From: Streptomyces seoulensis
GTDB taxonomy: Bacteria > Actinomycetota > Actinomycetes > Streptomycetales > Streptomycetaceae
Direction: 5' to 3'
Length of the DNA stretch: 64,000 nt
Assembly: GCF_022846655.1 (NCBI RefSeq)
Contig: NZ_AP025667.1
Span: forward strand, 3,633,001-3,697,000
Shown in pieces: positions 8,114 through 16,047 of this stretch. Position 1 is the stretch's first letter, and each line of letters opens with the position of its first letter. The position numbers were made by a program, and so were the translations under genes. The notes under the pieces were generated by a model. It was not told the DNA's origin and did no database searches. It saw nothing but the letters and a program-made list of their open reading frames with translations.

Positions 8114-8754
8114 CTTCTCGACCTCCTGGGTACGGGGGTCTGCCGCTGTCGGGCAGTTCGTAGGGGGGTGCCGGCTGGCTACAGGTACGGGCGGTTCACC
8201 CGGCGCGTTCAATTCCAATTGCCAACTTCGTTGTGTGCGTGGGGAATCAGCCACGACGGCGCCGGATCCGGCACCCAGGCACCCCGGTCACGCCGAGTCA
8301 CCGGCGCATCACCCTCCGCCCAGCACATGGAGCGGAATCCCCGCTTCAGGGAATCTGCACATCCCGCGCCCAACGAGGTCACGTCCGAGGGGGTTTCCGC
8401 ACCGGCGCACGTGTCCCGGACACGCGTTTGGTGAGGTGTGCCGGATTCGCGTTACCGGCGGTAGTGGAGACGGCGCGACGATGGCGCGGGGAATGTGAAG
8501 GAGCGCCAGGCGCGACGTGCGCACGCCTGCACGAATGACCCCTACTGTGCGCCGAACTCGCTGGTGAGAGCCCTGAGTAAGTGGAATCGGGCGCGGCGTG
8601 CGTGCTTTGATCCATCGCATCGCGGGGCCCGCCCCAGGGCTGCCGGAGACGGCGGCCGGAAGGTCCGGGAACCCCTCGCGGTCGCGGCCGTCATCTGTCC
8701 CCAGAGGGGGCCGCTCTCCCCCTTGTGAAGACCCATACGAAGGGAAGTTCCATC
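8114..8754. other. Intergenic region upstream of the protease and the double-glycine peptide
   Basis: These 641 bp between divergent starts hold no gene I can support. Reading frames such as the GTG at 8495 have no ribosome site and no recognisable product. The protease RBS (AGGAGGT at about 8121-8127, complement) and the peptide RBS (AGGGAAG, 8741-8747) lie at the two ends. The promoter of the peptide operon should be here, but I see no convincing -10/-35 pair. Confidence 0.5.
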
Positions 8755-8970
8755 ATGAACTCCACCCCCCGTGTCGAGACCGTCGAGATCTCGGACGCCG
8801 AGCTGGACAACGTTTCCGGCGGCCTGTCCGTGAACGCCCTCTCCACCGTGACCGGCGCCGTCAACGGCATCGCCCCGGTTTCCGGCCTGGTGGACACCGC
8901 CGTCGGCACCGTCGAGGGTGTCACCGGCCTCAACACGGCCCCGGTCACCGGCCTGGTCGCCGGTCTCTGA
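8755..8970 (+). CDS. Double-glycine leader peptide precursor (bacteriocin-like, cysteine-free)
   Basis: The 71-aa product has a 23-residue leader ending in ELDNVSGG, the signature cut by C39 peptidases, and a 48-residue core starting LSVNALSTVTG. The core is rich in Gly, Val, Thr, Ala and Leu, has no Cys, Lys, Arg or aromatic residue, and carries only Asp47 and Glu54. Three GxxxG motifs sit at 34-38, 51-55 and 66-70, and APVSGLV/APVTGLV is an internal repeat. The ATG is chosen because AGGGAAG lies 7 nt upstream; an in-frame GTG at 8725 lacks such a site. Next come a HlyD-like gene and two NHLM-type ABC transporters. With no Cys, lanthionine formation is excluded. Activity (antimicrobial, signal or surface peptide) is unknown. 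Confidence 0.88.
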   Translation: MNSTPRVETVEISDAELDNVSGGLSVNALSTVTGAVNGIAPVSGLVDTAVGTVEGVTGLNTAPVTGLVAGL

Positions 8971-8986
8971 CCGCACCTCGGTGTCA

Positions 8987-9026
8987 CCGAGAGTCCCGGA
9001 CCCCCTCGCGGGTCCGGGACTCTCGG
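8987..9026 (+). terminator. Perfect 17-bp hairpin between precursor and exporter genes (terminator/attenuator)
   Basis: Bases 8987-9003 pair without mismatch with 9010-9026 around a 6-nt loop, starting 16 bp after the precursor stop. The next gene begins at 9079 on the same strand. A partial terminator here would give much more precursor than exporter mRNA, and the stem could also protect the short transcript's 3' end. Confidence 0.85.
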
Positions 9027-9078
9027 GCGTCCCGAAACACTTCCGTGCCGTCGTCTCTCCTCGGGTGAGGGAAGTTCC

Positions 9079-9885
9079 GTGCAGTTCCGCCAACAGGCCC
9101 TCGCCAAGCTCCAGTCGCCGGAGGATCTCGACCTCCCGGTGCGACTGGCACGCCCGCAGGGGTGGCTCGTCCTCGGAATCACCGTCGTCGTGATGGCGGC
9201 AGCCTCGGTGTGGGCGGTGACCGGTTCGGTCGCCTCCACCGTGAGCGCCCCGGCCATCCTCACGCACGGGCAGGGCAGTTACATCCTCCAGAGCCCCGTG
9301 GCCGGTCAGGTCACCGGCGTGCTCGCCAAGCAGGGCCAGCACCTGCCCGCGAACGCGCCCGTGCTCAAGGTCCGTACCGCGCAGGGCGATTCGGTGATCC
9401 GTACCGTCGCGGCCGGCCGGGTCACCGCGCTGGCCGCCACCATCGGGCAGATCGTGCAGACCGGCGCCGACGTGGCCGCCGTGGAGAAGGTCGCCCACGA
9501 CTCGGACCCCTTGTACGCGACCGTCTACGTCCCCGCCGAGAACGCCGCCGCCATCCCGGCCCACGCCACCGTGGACCTGGCCGTGTCCTCCGTACCCGCC
9601 GAGCGCTACGGCGTGCTGCGCGGCCGCGTGAAGTCGGTGGACCGCGCGGCGCAGTCCGCCCAGTCGATCGGCGCGTTCCTCGGTGACAGCCAGCTCGGCC
9701 AGCAGTTCACGCGCAAGGGCCGCCCGGTCGCCGTCCTCGTCACGCTCGACAAGTCGGCTTCCGCGAAGAGCGGTTACCGCTGGTCCTCGGCCGGGGGGCC
9801 GCCCTTCGGGCTCGACTCCATGACCCTGGCCTCCGGTTCGGTCCACCTGACCGACCAGCGTCCGATCGATTGGCTGCTCCCGTGA
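9079..9885 (+). CDS. HlyD-like membrane-fusion/adaptor protein of the peptide exporter
   Basis: The 268-aa protein has one N-terminal membrane segment (about 28-50) followed by two lipoyl-like half motifs (SYILQSPVAGQVTGVLAKQG and RTVAAGRVTALAATIGQIVQ) and a beta-rich region, the layout of short NHLM-type HlyD proteins. It lacks the long coiled-coil hairpin of Gram-negative HlyD, as expected without an outer membrane. It probably couples with the two ABC proteins to move or hold the peptide outside the membrane. The GTG start follows GAGGGAAG with a TTCC spacer like that of the precursor gene. Its stop overlaps the next start (GTGA), which indicates translational coupling. Confidence 0.88.
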   Translation: MQFRQQALAKLQSPEDLDLPVRLARPQGWLVLGITVVVMAAASVWAVTGSVASTVSAPAILTHGQGSYILQSPVAGQVTGVLAKQGQHLPANAPVLKVRTAQGDSVIRTVAAGRVTALAATIGQIVQTGADVAAVEKVAHDSDPLYATVYVPAENAAAIPAHATVDLAVSSVPAERYGVLRGRVKSVDRAAQSAQSIGAFLGDSQLGQQFTRKGRPVAVLVTLDKSASAKSGYRWSSAGGPPFGLDSMTLASGSVHLTDQRPIDWLLP

Positions 9886-12116
9886 CCACCCCGACCGACA
9901 CCGCGCAGGAGAACCGCGGCCGCAGACGCGCCGCGCCCGCCCGCCGCCCGGTGCCCAAACCCCGTGGCGGCACGGTCCGTACGCCCACCGTGCTCCAGAT
10001 GGAGGCCGTCGAGTGCGGCGCCGCCTCCCTGGCCATGGTGCTGGGCCACTACGGCCGCCATGTCCCGCTAGAGGAACTCCGCATCGCCTGCGGTGTCTCC
10101 CGCGACGGCTCACGCGCGAGCAACCTGCTCAAAGCGGCCCGGAGTTACGGGCTGACCGCCAAGGGCATGCAGATGGACCTGGCGGCGCTCGCCGAGGTGC
10201 GCGCCCCGGCCATCCTGTTCTGGGAGTTCAACCACTACGTCGTCTACGACGGCATGGGCCGCCGCTTCGGACGGCGCGGGGTGTACATCAACGACCCCGC
10301 CAAGGGCCGCCGGTTCGTGCCCATGGAGGAGTTCGACGGCAGCTTCACCGGTGTCGTGCTGGTGCTGGAGCCGGGCGAGGACTTCAGCAAGGGCGGCCGC
10401 AAGCCCGGTGTGCTCGGCGCGATGCCCGCCCGGCTGCGCGGCACGGCGGGCACCCTGCCCGCGGCGGTGCTGGCGAGCCTGCTGCTGGTCGCGGTGGGCG
10501 CGGCGGTGCCGGCGCTCAGCCGCACCTACATCGACATGTTCCTGATCGGCGGCCAGACCTCGCTGCTCGGCGTGCTGTTCGCGTCGATGGCGACCTGTGT
10601 GGCGCTGACCCTGGTGCTGACCTGGCTCCAGCAGGCCAATCTGCTGCACGGCCGGATCATCTCCTCCACCCTGTCCAGCGCCCGCTTCCTGCGCCATCTG
10701 CTGCGGCTGCCGGTCACCTTCTTCTCCCAGCGCTCCCCCGCCGACCTGGTGCAGCGCCTGCAGTCCAACGACCAGGTCGCCGAGACCCTGGCCCGCGACC
10801 TCGCGGCGGCGGGCGTGGACGCGATCGTGGTCGTGCTGTACGCGGTGCTGCTGTACACCTACGACCCGCAGCTCACGTTCGTCGGCATCGGTGTGGCGCT
10901 GCTGAACATCGTGGCGATGCGGCTGGTGATCCGGCTGCGCGCGACCCGTACCGCGAAGCTGCGCGCGGACACCGCCCGGCTGACCAACACCTCCTACACG
11001 GGCCTTCAGCTCATCGAGACGATGAAGGCGACCGGCGGGGAGGACGGCTACTTCCGCAAGTGGGCCGGGCAGCACGCGGCGACGCTGGAGGAGCAGCAGA
11101 AGCTCGGGGTGCCGAGCGCCTGGCTGGGAGTGGTCGCGCCGACGCTGGCCACCTTCAACAGCGCGCTGATCCTGTGGATCGGCGGTCTGCGGGCGATCGA
11201 GGGGCACATCTCGGTCGGTCTGCTGGTGGCGTTCCAGGCGCTGGTGGCCCGCTTCACCGCGCCGCTCACCCGGCTCAACGGCGTGGCGGGGCGCATCCAG
11301 GACTTCGCGGCGGACGTGGCCCGGCTGAAGGACGTGGAGAACTTCCAGGCCGACCCGCTGTACGCGCGTCCCGGCGGCTCCGACGACACCCGCAGGCTGC
11401 GCGGGCACGTCGAGCTGGAGGGCGTGACCTTCGGCTACAGCCCCCTGGACAAGCCGCTGCTGGCCGAGTTCGACCTGACGGTGGGGCCGGGGCAGCAGGT
11501 GGCGCTGGTCGGCGGTTCGGGCAGCGGCAAGTCGACGGTGTCCCGGCTGATATCGGGCCTGTACGCACCTTGGGAGGGCGTGATCCGGATCGACGGGCGC
11601 CGTCTCGAGGACATCCCGCGCGGCGCGCTCGCGGCCTCGGTGTCCTTCGTGGACCAGGACGTGTTCCTCTTCGAGGGCTCGGTCCGCGACAACGTGGCGC
11701 TGTGGGACCCCTCGATCCCGGACGAGGCCGTGGAGGACGCGCTGCGCGACGCCGCGCTGTACGACGTGGTGGCACGCAGGCCGGGCGGGGTGCACAGCAA
11801 GGTCGAGCAGGACGGCCGGAACTTCTCCGGCGGCCAGCGGCAGCGGCTGGAGATCGCGCGGGCGCTGGTGCGCCGCCCCAGCATCCTGGTGCTGGACGAG
11901 GTGACCAGCGCGCTGGACGCGGAGACGGAGCTGACCGTGATGGACAACCTGCGCCGGCGCGGCTGCGCCTGCGTGGTGATCGCCCACCGGCTGTCCACGG
12001 TCCGCGACAGCGACGAGATCGTGGTGCTCCAGCACGGCACGGTCGTGGAGCGGGGCAGGCACGAGGAGCTGGTGGCGCGCGGTGGCGCGTACGCGGCGCT
12101 GGTCAGGGAGCGGTGA
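9882..12116 (+). CDS. NHLM-type peptidase-containing ABC transporter (C39 peptidase, permease and ATPase)
   Basis: The 744-aa protein is a complete leader-cleaving exporter. An N-terminal C39 peptidase carries Cys45 (QMEAVECGAASLAMVLGHYG), His118 (EFNHYVVYDG) and Asp138 (INDPAKG). A six-helix permease spans about residues 165-460. The ATPase has Walker A GGSGSGKST (about 544-552), signature SGGQRQRL and Walker B ILVLDE. C39 domains cut after double-glycine leaders such as VSGG in the precursor at 8755. The GTG at 9882 overlaps the HlyD stop by 4 bp; an in-frame TTG at 9870 is less likely. It is the maturation and export engine of the locus. Confidence 0.95.
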   Translation: MTTPTDTAQENRGRRRAAPARRPVPKPRGGTVRTPTVLQMEAVECGAASLAMVLGHYGRHVPLEELRIACGVSRDGSRASNLLKAARSYGLTAKGMQMDLAALAEVRAPAILFWEFNHYVVYDGMGRRFGRRGVYINDPAKGRRFVPMEEFDGSFTGVVLVLEPGEDFSKGGRKPGVLGAMPARLRGTAGTLPAAVLASLLLVAVGAAVPALSRTYIDMFLIGGQTSLLGVLFASMATCVALTLVLTWLQQANLLHGRIISSTLSSARFLRHLLRLPVTFFSQRSPADLVQRLQSNDQVAETLARDLAAAGVDAIVVVLYAVLLYTYDPQLTFVGIGVALLNIVAMRLVIRLRATRTAKLRADTARLTNTSYTGLQLIETMKATGGEDGYFRKWAGQHAATLEEQQKLGVPSAWLGVVAPTLATFNSALILWIGGLRAIEGHISVGLLVAFQALVARFTAPLTRLNGVAGRIQDFAADVARLKDVENFQADPLYARPGGSDDTRRLRGHVELEGVTFGYSPLDKPLLAEFDLTVGPGQQVALVGGSGSGKSTVSRLISGLYAPWEGVIRIDGRRLEDIPRGALAASVSFVDQDVFLFEGSVRDNVALWDPSIPDEAVEDALRDAALYDVVARRPGGVHSKVEQDGRNFSGGQRQRLEIARALVRRPSILVLDEVTSALDAETELTVMDNLRRRGCACVVIAHRLSTVRDSDEIVVLQHGTVVERGRHEELVARGGAYAALVRER

Positions 12117-12117
12117 G

Positions 12118-14934
12118 ATGACGTCCACGCACGACGGTGATCTGGTGCTGGGCGCCCTCGGCTCGCTGGGCACGCGGGTCGACTGCGCCGGGCTGAACCG
12201 GCTGGATCTCGAAGGACCGCAGGTGCTCTGGCTGGTGGCGGCCGGCGCCCTCGACCTGTTCGCGGTGGACGCCGCCGAGCAGGGCCACTGGCACCACCTG
12301 GGCCGGCTGGAGGCGGGCGCGCTGCTGCTGGGCCCGGTCGCCGGCCCCCAGCACTCCCTGGTGGCCCGCCCGGTGCGGGACTGTGTGGTGCACCGGGTGA
12401 ACCTGCGCGAGCTGTACCAGGGCGCGCACACCGAGACCTGGTCGTACGACGAGTACGGCAACCCGCAGTACGTGCCGCCCTCCTCCAGCCCGCTGGAGTA
12501 CGCCCTCGCGCTCGGCGTCGGCCGCGGCCTGTCGGTGCTGTTCCAGGCGCCGCTGACCGAGGACCGGTCGGTGGCGCCGTCGGACGACGACGTGTTCTGG
12601 ATGCAGGTGCCGCCGGGCAGCGCCCAGTACGGCTCGATGTACGGCGCGGAGGCCGCCGCCGACCTGCTGATGGACCCGGCGCTGTGGCAGAGCCTGGTCG
12701 ACCAGCAGTACCGGCTGCTGACCGCGCTCGACCGGTGGATCGAGCAGTTGGAGCGCACCCACGAGACGCGTGCGGCCGCCGGTATCAAGGCCGGTGAGGC
12801 GGTACGCGCCCACGCCGACCAGACGCTGCTCGCCTCCATCGGCAAGCGCTCGGCCCGGCGGACGACCGCGGCCGACGCGGACGCCGGGTACGCGGCCTGC
12901 AAGCTGGTCGCCCAGGCGGCCGGGATCACGCTGGCCGATCCGGCGCGCGGCATCGGCGAGAGCGAGCGGCTGGACCCGGTGGAGCGGGTGGCGCTGGCCT
13001 CGCGGGTGCGCATCCGGGCGGTGCGCCTGGAGGGCCGCTGGTGGCGCGAGAACGTGGGCCCGCTGGTCGGGCACCGGGCGCTGTCCGGGGCGCCGGTGGC
13101 GCTGCTGTGGCGGCGCGGCGGCTATGTCGCCGTACAGCCGGCGACGGGCCGGGAGACGCCGGTGGAGAAGGCGAACGCGGAGGAGTTCGAGCCGCGTGCG
13201 GTGATGTTCTACCGGCCGCTGCCCGAGCGGCGGCTCGGCCCGCTGGGCCTGCTCAGGTTCAGCCTGGGCGGGACGCGGAACGATCTGCTGAACCTGCTGC
13301 TGGCCGGGCTGGTCACGGTGGTGATCGGCGCGCTGGTGCCCATCGCCACGGGCAAGGTGCTCGGCGAGTACGTGCCGCAGGCGCGGGAGAACCTGATCGC
13401 GCAGGTGTGTCTCGCGGTGATGCTCAGCGGGGTGGTGTCGGCGGCGTTCACGCTGCTGGAGAACCTGACCATCCTGCGGCTGGAGGGCCGGATCGAGGGT
13501 GCGCTCCAGCCGGCGGTCTGGGACCGGCTGCTGAGGCTGCCGACCCGGTTCTTCAGCGGGCGCTCCACCGGTGAGCTGGCGAGTGCCGCGATGGGCATCA
13601 GCTCGATCCGGCGGCTGCTGGCGGGCGTCGGACCGGTGGTCGCGCAGTCGGTGACGGTCGGCGCGATGAACGTCGGCCTGCTGCTGTACTACAGCGTGCC
13701 GATGGCACTGGCCGCGATCGGGATGCTCGTGGTGATCGCCGCGGTCTTCCTGGGGCTCGGGCTGTGGCAGGTGCGCTGGCAGCGGCGGCTCGTGACGCTC
13801 GGCAACAAGCTGAACAACCAGGCGTTCCAGACCCTGCGCGGTCTGCCCAAGCTGCGGGTGGCGTCGGCGGAGAACTACGCGTACGCCGCGTGGGCCCGCG
13901 AGTTCGCGCGCAGCCGGGAGCTCCAGCAGAAGGTCGGCCGGATCAAGAACCTCAGTTCGGTGCTGGGCGCGGTGTATCTGCCGATCTGCACGCTGGTGAT
14001 GTTCATGCTGCTGGCGGGTCCGGCGAAGGGCGCGATGTCGGCGGCCTCGTTCCTCACCTTCAGCACGGCGGTGACGATGGTGCTGACCTCGGTCACCCAG
14101 CTCACCGGCGCGTTCGTGTCGGCGGTGGCGGCGCTGCCGCTGTTCGAGGAGATCCGCCCGGTGCTGGACGCCACCCCCGAGGTGCGGGCGGGGAACACCC
14201 GGCCGGGACCGCTGACCGGCGCCCTGGAGGCCCGGCGGCTGTCCTTCCGGTACTCCGACGACGGCCCGCTGGTCCTGGACGACGTGTCCTTCTCGGTGCG
14301 TCCCGGCGAGTTCGTCGCGGTGGTCGGACCGAGCGGCTGCGGCAAGTCGACCCTGCTGCGCCTGCTGATCGGCTTCGACAAGCCGGTCTCCGGCAGTGTG
14401 CTGTACGACGGTCAGGACCTGGGCGCGCTGGACCAGTCGGCGGTGCGGCGCCAGTGCGGGGTGGTGCTCCAGCACGCCCAGCCGTTCAACGGTTCCATCA
14501 TGGACGTGGTCTGCGGCACCGAGCCGTACACGCCGGAGGAGGTCATGGCGGCCATCGAGCTGGCGGGCCTCGCGGAGGACGTCCAGCGGATGCCGATGGG
14601 GCTGCACACCATCGTCGCCGGCAGCGGCGCGGTCTCCGGCGGGCAGCGCCAGCGGCTGATGATCGCGCAGGCGTTGATCCGCCGGCCGCGCATCCTCTTC
14701 TTCGACGAGGCGACCAGCGCCCTGGACAACGACACCCAGCGCACGGTCATCGAGTCCACCCGCAAGCTGAACGCCACCCGGGTCGTCATCGCGCACCGGC
14801 TGTCCACCGTGATGGACGCCGACCGGGTGGTGGTGATGGAGGACGGCAAGGTGATCCAGCAGGGCACCCCCGCCGAACTGCTCGCCGACACCGGCGGCCG
14901 GATGCACGAACTGGTGCGCAGGCAGATGGCGTAG
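12118..14934 (+). CDS. NHLM-type ABC transporter, second permease/ATPase subunit with large N-terminal domain
   Basis: The 938-aa protein has an N-terminal region of about 380 residues unlike the first transporter. It contains RRGGYVAVQPATGRETPV, resembling a degenerate C39-like substrate domain without catalytic Cys. Then follow a permease (about 385-680) and an ATPase with Walker A GPSGCGKST (about 737-745), SGGQRQRL and Walker B ILFFDEATSALD. This matches the second transporter of NHLM bacteriocin loci, which probably pairs with the C39-bearing one. The ATG follows the previous stop by 1 bp, with AGGGAG 7 nt upstream. The gene ends inside a hairpin. Confidence 0.93.
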   Translation: MTSTHDGDLVLGALGSLGTRVDCAGLNRLDLEGPQVLWLVAAGALDLFAVDAAEQGHWHHLGRLEAGALLLGPVAGPQHSLVARPVRDCVVHRVNLRELYQGAHTETWSYDEYGNPQYVPPSSSPLEYALALGVGRGLSVLFQAPLTEDRSVAPSDDDVFWMQVPPGSAQYGSMYGAEAAADLLMDPALWQSLVDQQYRLLTALDRWIEQLERTHETRAAAGIKAGEAVRAHADQTLLASIGKRSARRTTAADADAGYAACKLVAQAAGITLADPARGIGESERLDPVERVALASRVRIRAVRLEGRWWRENVGPLVGHRALSGAPVALLWRRGGYVAVQPATGRETPVEKANAEEFEPRAVMFYRPLPERRLGPLGLLRFSLGGTRNDLLNLLLAGLVTVVIGALVPIATGKVLGEYVPQARENLIAQVCLAVMLSGVVSAAFTLLENLTILRLEGRIEGALQPAVWDRLLRLPTRFFSGRSTGELASAAMGISSIRRLLAGVGPVVAQSVTVGAMNVGLLLYYSVPMALAAIGMLVVIAAVFLGLGLWQVRWQRRLVTLGNKLNNQAFQTLRGLPKLRVASAENYAYAAWAREFARSRELQQKVGRIKNLSSVLGAVYLPICTLVMFMLLAGPAKGAMSAASFLTFSTAVTMVLTSVTQLTGAFVSAVAALPLFEEIRPVLDATPEVRAGNTRPGPLTGALEARRLSFRYSDDGPLVLDDVSFSVRPGEFVAVVGPSGCGKSTLLRLLIGFDKPVSGSVLYDGQDLGALDQSAVRRQCGVVLQHAQPFNGSIMDVVCGTEPYTPEEVMAAIELAGLAEDVQRMPMGLHTIVAGSGAVSGGQRQRLMIAQALIRRPRILFFDEATSALDNDTQRTVIESTRKLNATRVVIAHRLSTVMDADRVVVMEDGKVIQQGTPAELLADTGGRMHELVRRQMA

Positions 14935-14981
14935 GCCGTGTCCGCGAAGTCCGGCCTGGCTCGACTTCGCGTACACGGCCT
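14933..14981 (+). terminator. Operon-end hairpin beginning in the stop codon
   Basis: Arms of 19 nt (14933-14951 and 14963-14981) pair with a single mismatch around an 11-nt loop. The left arm includes the last two bases of the ABC transporter TAG stop. It terminates the peptide-export operon. Confidence 0.85.
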
Positions 14982-14994
14982 CGGAGAGGGATGT

Positions 14995-15039
14995 GCCGCT
15001 TCCCGGCGAGGCCCCCCACGGACCTGGCCGGGAAGCGGC
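14995..15039. terminator. Second hairpin downstream of the peptide-export operon
   Basis: GCCGCTTCCCGGC (14995-15007) pairs perfectly with 15027-15039. It follows the first hairpin closely and may be a back-up terminator, or serve the leftward inhibitor gene ending at 15173. Confidence 0.65.
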
Positions 15040-15172
15040 TGTGGGTCCGGAAGGCGGCGGCCCCACTCCGCCTCACCCTCCCGGCGCGGGATCGCCGGTT
15101 GCTCCGCTCCAGGGGCCGCACTCCCCATTCGTGAAACCGACCCTGCGGCACGGAGCCCGTGCGATCCCGGTC

Positions 15173-15595
15173 TTAGAACGCGAAGACGCTGCTGCCGAGC
15201 GCGTCCTTCGCGCAAGCGTTGCCGAACGTGCGCTCGTAGGCGACCCGCTGGCCCTGCCAGACACCCTGGACGGTGACGACGACGGGGTCGTACAGCCGGG
15301 TGCAGTGGACATCGGCGCGGGCCTTGAGGGCGTTGAAGTCGCCTCGTATGCCGCGCAGTTCGGCACAGGCTTCCGCCGCTGCCGGGTGGGTGCCGGTGGC
15401 CGTCGGGGCGCAGCTCAGGGTGACGGCGCGCTCCGGGGTGACCGTGGTCGCGCTGTCGCCGTGGCCGGTGGTGAGGACCAGTGCCGAGGGCGCGTACAGG
15501 GAGGCAGGCGCGGCTACGGCGGAACCGGTCAGGTGTCCGCAGACGGCGGCGGCGGTGAGGCCGAGGGCCGCGGCCCAGCGCGCGGTGTTCCGCAT
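15173..15595 (-). CDS. Secreted Streptomyces subtilisin inhibitor (SSI) family protein, P1 arginine
   Basis: The 140-aa precursor has a signal peptide ending near residue 30 (AVAAPA) and a mature domain with family landmarks: [37 protein letters not shown] and the C-terminal GSSVFAF. Cysteines 62-77 and 98-128 have the SSI disulfide spacing. In SSI the reactive site is Cys-Pro-Met; here it reads CTRLYDP, placing Arg100 at P1, which predicts trypsin-like rather than subtilisin specificity. The ATG at 15595 is chosen because GGAAGG lies 9 nt upstream; the ATG at 15604 directly abuts it. Family members are abundant secreted dimers that restrain the producer's own proteases. Confidence 0.95.
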   Translation of the reverse strand: MRNTARWAAALGLTAAAVCGHLTGSAVAAPASLYAPSALVLTTGHGDSATTVTPERAVTLSCAPTATGTHPAAAEACAELRGIRGDFNALKARADVHCTRLYDPVVVTVQGVWQGQRVAYERTFGNACAKDALGSSVFAF

Positions 15596-16047
15596 GGTGT
15601 GCATCCTTCCGCTCGATCATTGAGGGTGTGCCGGCCGGTGCCCGGTGGGGCGCCGCAGCGGCGAGCGCCACTCTGCCGAGTCCGCAGCCGGAACACACAT
15701 CCCACCCATGACTTTCAGTAACATTGCGTATTGAATCAGTGGCGCGAAGTCACGGAATTCGAACACGTCGGCCCCGCAACGCCGGGGATTGCGAACACGC
15801 GCACCGGTCCGATGGCCGGAACTCACCGCCTGAGCAATCGGCCTGAAACATTCCGCTCCCCCGCGCGGGGGCCGCTTTCACGATCCGCCCGTGACACCTT
15901 CACGATTCCTCGCGTTCGCACGGGTTTCGCCGGACCGGGTGGGTGGGCGAACCCTCCATCGGGGCGGTCCTTGATGGATGAAACATCCCCTGGCCCCACG
16001 TCCCGATCCGGCCGTACCGTCGGCAGCCCCCGTCCCTGGAGCCTCTG
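15596..16047. other. Intergenic region between the inhibitor and the NCS1 permease
   Basis: No gene is supported in these 452 bp. The segment near 15705-15740 is AT-richer than its surroundings and probably holds the inhibitor promoter. A 14-bp palindrome CCCCCGCGCGGGGG lies at 15858-15871, and short CACGATTC-like repeats occur around 15880-15910. No operator can be named. Confidence 0.45.

Noticed and set aside
1238..8434. A 7.2-kb stop-free reading frame on the plus strand
   Set aside because: It lies antisense or out of frame to well-supported genes (two SpoIIE-type phosphatases and a protease) and gives Gly/Arg/Ala-rich nonsense. This is the usual high-G+C artefact.
8495..8728. Possible small gene upstream of the double-glycine peptide
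   Set aside because: The GTG has no ribosome site, and the product is Arg/Ala-rich with no recognisable motif.
8755..8970. Lanthipeptide or other Cys-based RiPP
   Set aside because: The core has no Cys and no LanM/LanB, radical SAM or YcaO gene lies between 8 and 15.7 kb. Ser/Thr dehydration alone cannot be excluded but no enzyme for it is present.
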